Below are positions 41,213 through 45,181 of a DNA stretch of 45,181 nt, piece by piece. The notes under the pieces were generated by a model, which ran no database searches, was not told where the DNA came from, and saw nothing but the letters and a program-made list of their open reading frames with translations. The DNA is from Enterobacterales bacterium (GTDB taxonomy: Bacteria > Pseudomonadota > Gammaproteobacteria > Enterobacterales > Enterobacteriaceae). The position numbers and the translations under genes are program-made. Location of the stretch: the NCBI GenBank assembly GCA_947478475.1, contig CANJWD010000004.1, forward strand, positions 1 to 45,181, written 5' to 3'. Within the stretch, counting starts at the first letter, position 1; the number at the start of each line of letters is the position of its first letter.

Positions 41213-41533
41213 TTACTGTGTAATTAAAACAATTTCTTTCGAAATGTCAATATGTTGCATTTTTAGCTTAGTCAGGGCGATACGCTCAACACGGCCATTA
41301 TCACTTAACGTATGCTCTTCTAAGATAAGGTTACGCCACTCCGTGTCCAGGGTATCTCTTTCGAGTACCAGGCGCTCGCGTTCCACCGTCAACAGACGTG
41401 TACGATGGGCGATAGTGACAACCAAAATGGCTGACAGCAATACTGCGACCAGCAAAAGCAAAGGAATTTTCGCATTTCGTAATAAATCACGGCCAATGAC
41501 TCCGGCTAACCCATAGCGTTCATAATCGATCAT
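41213..41533 (-). CDS. ftsL: Cell division protein FtsL
   Basis: Small bitopic divisome protein that forms a coiled coil with FtsB and binds FtsQ. 106 aa; E. coli 121, the difference being a shorter cytoplasmic N-terminus. Membrane helix at about 24-43 ([20 protein letters not shown]), followed by a heptad-rich region with [20 protein letters not shown] and WRNLILEE. Start ATG at 41533, three bases after the rsmH stop. Confidence 0.95.
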   Translation of the reverse strand: MIDYERYGLAGVIGRDLLRNAKIPLLLLVAVLLSAILVVTIAHRTRLLTVERERLVLERDTLDTEWRNLILEEHTLSDNGRVERIALTKLKMQHIDISKEIVLITQ

Positions 41534-41536
41534 CAG

Positions 41537-42472
41537 CTAGTTCTTTTCAGCAACACGTAAAACCGAACTGCGCGCCCGGGGATTTTCATGGATATCTTCA
41601 TCAGATGGAATTATTTTTTTAACTAATTTCAGCTGATTACCGCCATAATTGCGCAGCTGTTCTTCCGTCAGCGCTAATCCTGCCGGAACCTGTGGCCCAC
41701 GGCTATGATGACGCATAAATCGTTTCACGATACGATCTTCCAGCGAGTGAAAACTGATCACTGATAAGCGGCCAGCCGGCGCCAGCACTTCAGGCACACC
41801 ATTCAAAACTCGCTCAATTTCTTCCAGTTCACTATTGATATAGATACGAATTGCCTGAAAACTACGCGTGGCAGGGTGTTTATGTTTATCACGGAAACGA
41901 CAGGTACTGGCAACCAGCTCAGCGAGCTCTTTAGTGCGCGTCATCGGCTGACTACGATTGCGATCAAAAATGGCTTGGGCGATACGTTTGGCAAAACGCT
42001 CTTCACCGAAGGTCTTCAGTACCCATGCGATGTCTTCAGCCTGTGCTTTAAGCAGCCATTGGGCTGCCGATAAACCACGGGAAGGATCCATACGCATGTC
42101 CAGAGGACCATCGCGCATGAATGAAAATCCACGCTGAGCGTTATCCAGCTGAGGTGATGAAACTCCCAGATCGAGTAAAACACCGTTAATTTTTCCCAAT
42201 AAATTCAGTTCGCGTACGTAACCGTGCAAGCATGAAAAAGGACCATGCACGATAGAAAAACGTGGATCAGTAATGGACTGAGCAGATTCAATTGCCTCCG
42301 GGTCGCGATCTATTGCCAGCAAGCGGCCCTCTGGTCCAAGCTGGGAGAGGATAAGACGCGAGTGACCACCACGGCCAAATGTACCGTCGATATAAATTCC
42401 GTTACTGTGAACATTCAGCGCTTCAACAGCCTGCTTCAGCAGCACGGTGATATGGTTATAGTTATCCGTCAT
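41537..42472 (-). CDS. rsmH: 16S rRNA (cytosine1402-N4)-methyltransferase
   Basis: Methylates N4 of C1402 in 16S rRNA; its partner RsmI is encoded at 22.4 kb. 311 aa; E. coli 313. [17 protein letters not shown]-binding [44 protein letters not shown] and [16 protein letters not shown] at 42472. Separated from mraZ by 18 bp that belong to a 16-bp tandem duplication. Confidence 0.97.
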   Translation of the reverse strand: MTDNYNHITVLLKQAVEALNVHSNGIYIDGTFGRGGHSRLILSQLGPEGRLLAIDRDPEAIESAQSITDPRFSIVHGPFSCLHGYVRELNLLGKINGVLLDLGVSSPQLDNAQRGFSFMRDGPLDMRMDPSRGLSAAQWLLKAQAEDIAWVLKTFGEERFAKRIAQAIFDRNRSQPMTRTKELAELVASTCRFRDKHKHPATRSFQAIRIYINSELEEIERVLNGVPEVLAPAGRLSVISFHSLEDRIVKRFMRHHSRGPQVPAGLALTEEQLRNYGGNQLKLVKKIIPSDEDIHENPRARSSVLRVAEKN

Positions 42473-42473
42473 G

Positions 42474-42505
42474 TTTATAGTAATAAATCTTTATAGTGAT
42501 AAATC
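42474..42505. repeat. 16-bp tandem duplication at the mraZ-rsmH junction
   Basis: TTTATAGTAATAAATC and TTTATAGTGATAAATC in tandem (15 of 16 identical). The first copy is the intergenic spacer; the second covers the last codons and stop of mraZ. Confidence 0.88.
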
Positions 42506-42949
42506 CTGTAGCCGTGTGGAGAGCGGCTGCACGGTTGACTGTTCTGCATCGATGTCATCTTTGATTTGTTGATACCAAAGCTGTTCGTCCCATAATTCAA
42601 ACTTATTGAACTGGCCAACCAGCATCACTTCTTTAGTGAGCACTGCATGCTGGCGTAACGTACTGGCTATCAGTAGCCGCCCTGCACCATCCATTTGGCA
42701 CTCGCTGGCATGTCCTAATAACAAACGCTGAATCCGCCGCTCGGTCGGATTTATACCTGACAGACAGGATAATTTTTGTTCGATAATTTCCCATTCCGGC
42801 AGAGGGTAAAGCAACAGGCACAACTGGTGAAGGTCTATGGTGCAGACCATCAGGCCCTCTGATACCTCGCTGAGAAAATTTCGGTATCGGGTAGGTACGG
42901 CAAAGCGCCCTTTGCTATCAAGGCTAACCCGTGTGGCACCACGAAACAC
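42491..42949 (-). CDS. mraZ: Transcriptional regulator MraZ
   Basis: AbrB-like DNA-binding protein, first gene and autorepressor of the dcw cluster. 152 aa, as in E. coli. The two MraZ motifs of the form DxxxRxxxP/I are present: [13 protein letters not shown] near the N-terminus and [16 protein letters not shown] in the second half. Start is a GTG at 42949 ([10 protein letters not shown] follows), with an AGGGGG stretch about 13 bases upstream. Its operator is recognisable 33-57 bp upstream of the start. Confidence 0.96.
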   Translation of the reverse strand: MFRGATRVSLDSKGRFAVPTRYRNFLSEVSEGLMVCTIDLHQLCLLLYPLPEWEIIEQKLSCLSGINPTERRIQRLLLGHASECQMDGAGRLLIASTLRQHAVLTKEVMLVGQFNKFELWDEQLWYQQIKDDIDAEQSTVQPLSTRLQDLSL

Positions 42950-42981
42950 AGTTGTCAGCGCCCCCCTGAATGGTAATGGTT

Positions 42982-43006
42982 CACCACTTTATCCCACAAA
43001 TTCCCA
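42982..43006 (-). promoter_or_regulatory. MraZ operator, three 10-bp-spaced repeats
   Basis: On the minus strand TGGGA (43002-43006), TGGGA (42992-42996) and TGGTG (42982-42986) recur at exact 10-bp spacing. E. coli MraZ binds TGGGN repeats separated by five bases in its own promoter region. The third copy is degenerate. Location between promoter and mraZ start fits autoregulation. Confidence 0.72.
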
Positions 43007-43019
43007 CTAACTCTGGAAG

Positions 43020-43049
43020 AGTGTACGAAGGGGATGAAAACATTGTCAA
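43020..43049 (-). promoter_or_regulatory. Candidate dcw cluster promoter (Pmra)
   Basis: On the minus strand a perfect TTGACA (43044-43049) and TACACT (43020-43025, four of six) are 18 bases apart, placing transcription start just upstream of the MraZ repeats. This is the expected position of the main promoter of the division cluster. Confidence 0.7.
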
Positions 43050-43356
43050 GCCAGCACTGATGCGGTTTAGCGATATTAGCGGCACGCTCAGGGAGATATC
43101 CGCTAACTAAAGGGTTTATTTCACGTCTCAAAAACAAATTAACATAATGATATTAATAGATAATTTTAAAAAAAATACTTACAGTAAATGGAGTGAATGC
43201 CGAATTAATTAAATTTCAAACTAATTGTTTTATTGAATTATCAGCGGCTTAAAGTGACTCTAAAGGAAAGGGAACGGCAGCACACATCACCAGAGATGGC
43301 TATTTTTACCAAAATATGCCTGATATCCTGGCAAACATACGCTACCGAAAACATAA
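43050..43356. other. Gap between leuO and the dcw promoter
   Basis: About 300 bp, AT-rich in its middle, with no frame I recognise. In E. coli ilvI, ilvH and cra lie between leuO and mraZ; I see no convincing remnant of any of them here. It should contain the leuO 3' end signals, but no clear terminator hairpin is evident. Confidence 0.6.
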
Positions 43357-44313
43357 TCAGGCGGAGAGAGTAAATTGGTTCAGCAATTTTTTCATCCACT
43401 GATGACCCCTGTCCCTGTTCGTTGCTTCATTCCAGGTGAGAAAACAGGGTCTTGCGCTTGCGGCACACTCCTCCACGGGTAATTTAATAAGCCTTAATCC
43501 CAGCGATTCACTGTAATTTTGTACTAACCATTTTGGAGCGATAGTGATGAGATCAGTTTGGGATACAACACGTAATACGCTGTTCATATCTGTGCCCTGA
43601 TAAACAATAGCGCGCAGGTGCTTGCCAGAGACATAATACGGCGCACTGAATGACCCAATATTTTCCAAAGAAACAACTGCGTGCCGCTCTTCAGAGAGTT
43701 GCCGTTGTGTTACACTTTCCTGAATTCGCGGATGTTTATTGGATGCAGCTAAGATTAATTCGTCATGAAATAGTGTGATATTGCAGAAATCCGGCCGCTT
43801 AAATTCATTATAACCAATCACAAAATCAGTATGTTGATAACGCAATTTGTGTTCAATATCATTACTGAGATAGGATTTGATAATAACCTGAAGCGTTGGG
43901 GCGCGCGCCTTAATTTTATTAACAAGTTGCGCCGCAAGACGAATATCCAGTGGGCTGCAGATCGAAAGGTTAAACACGCGGTCGCTATTTTGTGGTTCAA
44001 AGCCTGCACTAGGTAATTCATTGTGCACTGACTGTAATGCCTGACGAACGGGTCCAAATAACTGATGAGCCCGGGTTGTCGGTTGTATACCCCGGCCACA
44101 CCGAACGAAAAGTTCGTCATCAAACATCACTTTTAAACGGGCAATAGCATTACTCACAGCGGGTTGCGACATGCCAAGAGCGCGCGCTGCCCGCGTCACA
44201 TTCTGCGTTTGCATGACCGCGTCAAAAACGGTTAATAAATTTAGATCGACACTTCGCAGATGAGCATCACTGGACTTTTTTCTGGTTGTAATCACTGAGG
44301 GATCGGTGGTCAT
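43357..44313 (-). CDS. leuO: LysR-family regulator LeuO
   Basis: LysR-type transcription factor, in enterobacteria a global antagonist of H-NS silencing. About 318 aa; E. coli 314. Helix-turn-helix at about residues 38-57 (NVTRAARALGMSQPAVSNAI) within the near-identical block VDLNLLTVFDAVMQ to LKVMFDDELFVR. The effector domain also aligns through RYQHTDFVIGYNEF and the C-terminal GHQWMKKLL. The ATG at 44313 has GGAG six bases upstream; an ATG at 44325 is in frame but less well supplied. Same strand as the dcw cluster, as in E. coli, but with the intervening genes missing. A long AT-rich upstream region suggests silencing-type regulation, which is inference. Confidence 0.94.
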   Translation of the reverse strand: MTTDPSVITTRKKSSDAHLRSVDLNLLTVFDAVMQTQNVTRAARALGMSQPAVSNAIARLKVMFDDELFVRCGRGIQPTTRAHQLFGPVRQALQSVHNELPSAGFEPQNSDRVFNLSICSPLDIRLAAQLVNKIKARAPTLQVIIKSYLSNDIEHKLRYQHTDFVIGYNEFKRPDFCNITLFHDELILAASNKHPRIQESVTQRQLSEERHAVVSLENIGSFSAPYYVSGKHLRAIVYQGTDMNSVLRVVSQTDLITIAPKWLVQNYSESLGLRLIKLPVEECAASARPCFLTWNEATNRDRGHQWMKKLLNQFTLSA

Positions 44314-45039
44314 ACCAAACTCCATTAAACTTTAAATGCAGATGACCCAATCAACAGCAGAACATTGAATGATGCTAAAAATGTTAATGCAATTGTTTGA
44401 GAGAGAGTAATAATCAATAAAATTGATATTTTCTTTGTTTGTTACTTACAAATAACAATTAAGTTTATTTTATGCTATAAACGTATTACATTATGCATAG
44501 TTGTATATATTATTCATCATTTTAATATATAACCGCAATCAATGCATTGTGCTTTGGTGAATAGCATGCAGTGAATGAAGAGAAATATATTTAAACGTTA
44601 GAACGAAATATCGTTATATCGATATAGTGCCTTATGTCACTCAGTATTATGATGAGCTCACCGGACATAAAGTAACTGCGCTAAATCAGAAAACAATAAA
44701 TTAATTAAAGACGCATGTACCGAATTGAATTTTATATTCATAATAGATATATATTTTGCCAATTTAAATAGTGTGGGCCGCTCCCAATCTGGTTTCAAAC
44801 TCTGTACAAAATTATTGGCGTATGACATTCACAGATTCAGAGTTTTTTTCAGGCACACGCATTGCACTCATTCGGACTATAGAAACATGCGGACTACAAA
44901 AACATGAAAGATAATTCATAAGACAGGGGGATTCTATCATGGATAGATACTATTCGTTTTATCAATTCTGCTAAATGAACGAAAAGTGATAATTGAATAC
45001 CTGATATAAGATGATTTAAAGAATTGCTCAATATTCTAA
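44314..45039. other. AT-rich 726-bp region upstream of leuO
   Basis: Strongly AT-rich with many TATA-like and poly-A/T stretches; no frame with family similarity. In E. coli the leuLABCD operon diverges from leuO here. I looked on the plus strand for a leucine-rich leader peptide and did not find one. The region ends at the left end of an IS5-family element. Confidence 0.6.
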
Positions 45040-45181
45040 GAGCCTATCCCAAAAGGAATTAACGTATAATGAGTTACGGTAATTTCTGAGGGCAAAGTGT
45101 GGTAAGTAACAAGTGGCAGATTAGCGATGAACTCTGGGAAAGAATAGCCCCACTGCTCCCGGAACACAGAACCCATCACCC
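45040..45181 (+). mobile_element. Left end of an IS5-family insertion sequence (cut by the window)
   Basis: The probable terminal repeat GAGCCTATCCCAAAAGG begins at 45040, preceded by CTAA, a target of the type used by IS5 elements. The transposase starts about 60 bp inside. The right end lies outside the window, so element length and target duplication cannot be verified. Confidence 0.65.
45099..45181 (+). CDS. IS5-family transposase, N-terminal part
   Basis: Only the first 27 codons are in the window. The frame opens with GTG at 45099 after a stop at 45087-45089 and reads NKWQISDELWERIAPLLPEH, the typical start of IS5-family (DUF4096-type) transposases (W-x-ISDELWxRIxPLLP). The rest, including the DDE triad, is beyond the edge, so I cannot tell whether the element is intact. 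Confidence 0.75.
   Translation, partial: MVSNKWQISDELWERIAPLLPEHRTHH

Noticed and set aside
42955-43137. Short frame upstream of mraZ as a cra remnant
   Set aside because: I compared it with the C-terminal part of E. coli Cra from memory and saw no convincing match. It overlaps the MraZ operator and promoter.

Overview
The window is a stretch of gammaproteobacterial chromosome, most like the Enterobacterales. Support comes from the protein sequences (ArcB, LpxC, DiaA, LeuO and MurE can be aligned from memory with E. coli almost end to end) and from local gene orders: waaA-waaE-coaD, lpoA-yraN-diaA-dolP, nqrABCDEF-apbE-nqrM, and a complete mraZ-to-lpxC division and cell wall cluster. Possession of NQR and WaaE points toward Serratia/Yersinia-type relatives rather than Escherichia. 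Signs of genome erosion include an MltD without its LysM tail, a frameshifted nqrM, an internally deleted IS6-family element, an IS5-family element at the right edge, loss of ilvI-ilvH-cra between leuO and mraZ, and many novel junctions between conserved blocks. Together these suggest a host-associated or otherwise reducing lineage. That is an inference; I cannot name the species.

Layout. 1-2.9 kb: yafS and gloB (divergent), then mltD. 2.9-3.4 kb: tRNA-Arg(CCU) and the IS6-family remnant. 3.6-5.6 kb: the phosphate transporter Pit and a small YfaE-like ferredoxin. 5.7-12.8 kb: the Na+-translocating NADH:quinone reductase operon nqrABCDEF-apbE, followed by a broken nqrM. 12.9-15.4 kb, minus strand: waaA-waaE-coaD (LPS core and CoA synthesis). 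16.2-18.6 kb: arcB. 18.7-22.4 kb, minus strand: lpoA-yraN-diaA-dolP, divergent from rsmI. 23.36-23.74 kb: rnpB, whose 3' end overlaps the convergent gene yqjA. 24.8-42.95 kb, minus strand: the complete 16-gene dcw cluster, mraZ-rsmH-ftsL-ftsI-murE-murF-mraY-murD-ftsW-murG-murC-ddlB-ftsQ-ftsA-ftsZ-lpxC, with a recognisable MraZ operator and promoter. 43.4-44.3 kb: leuO. 44.3-45.04 kb: an AT-rich gap. 45.04 kb onward: the start of an IS5-family element.

The genes form three functional themes: envelope building (dcw cluster, LpoA, MltD, WaaA/WaaE, LpxC, DolP), respiration and its redox sensing (NQR, ApbE, ArcB), and housekeeping RNA functions (rnpB, tRNA-Arg, RsmI, RsmH).

The most unusual feature is not a gene. 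Short tandem duplications recur throughout the window, with units of 6, 12 or 15 bp inside genes (always a multiple of three) and 10 to 16 bp between genes. They add 5-amino-acid or 2-amino-acid repeats to MurD, MurE, MurC, LpoA, FtsW, MurF, FtsI, CoaD and the nqrM remnant. The unit sequences differ from locus to locus, so this looks like a genome-wide tendency to slippage or local duplication, filtered by selection on reading frame. I did not find a convincing new multigene system here.
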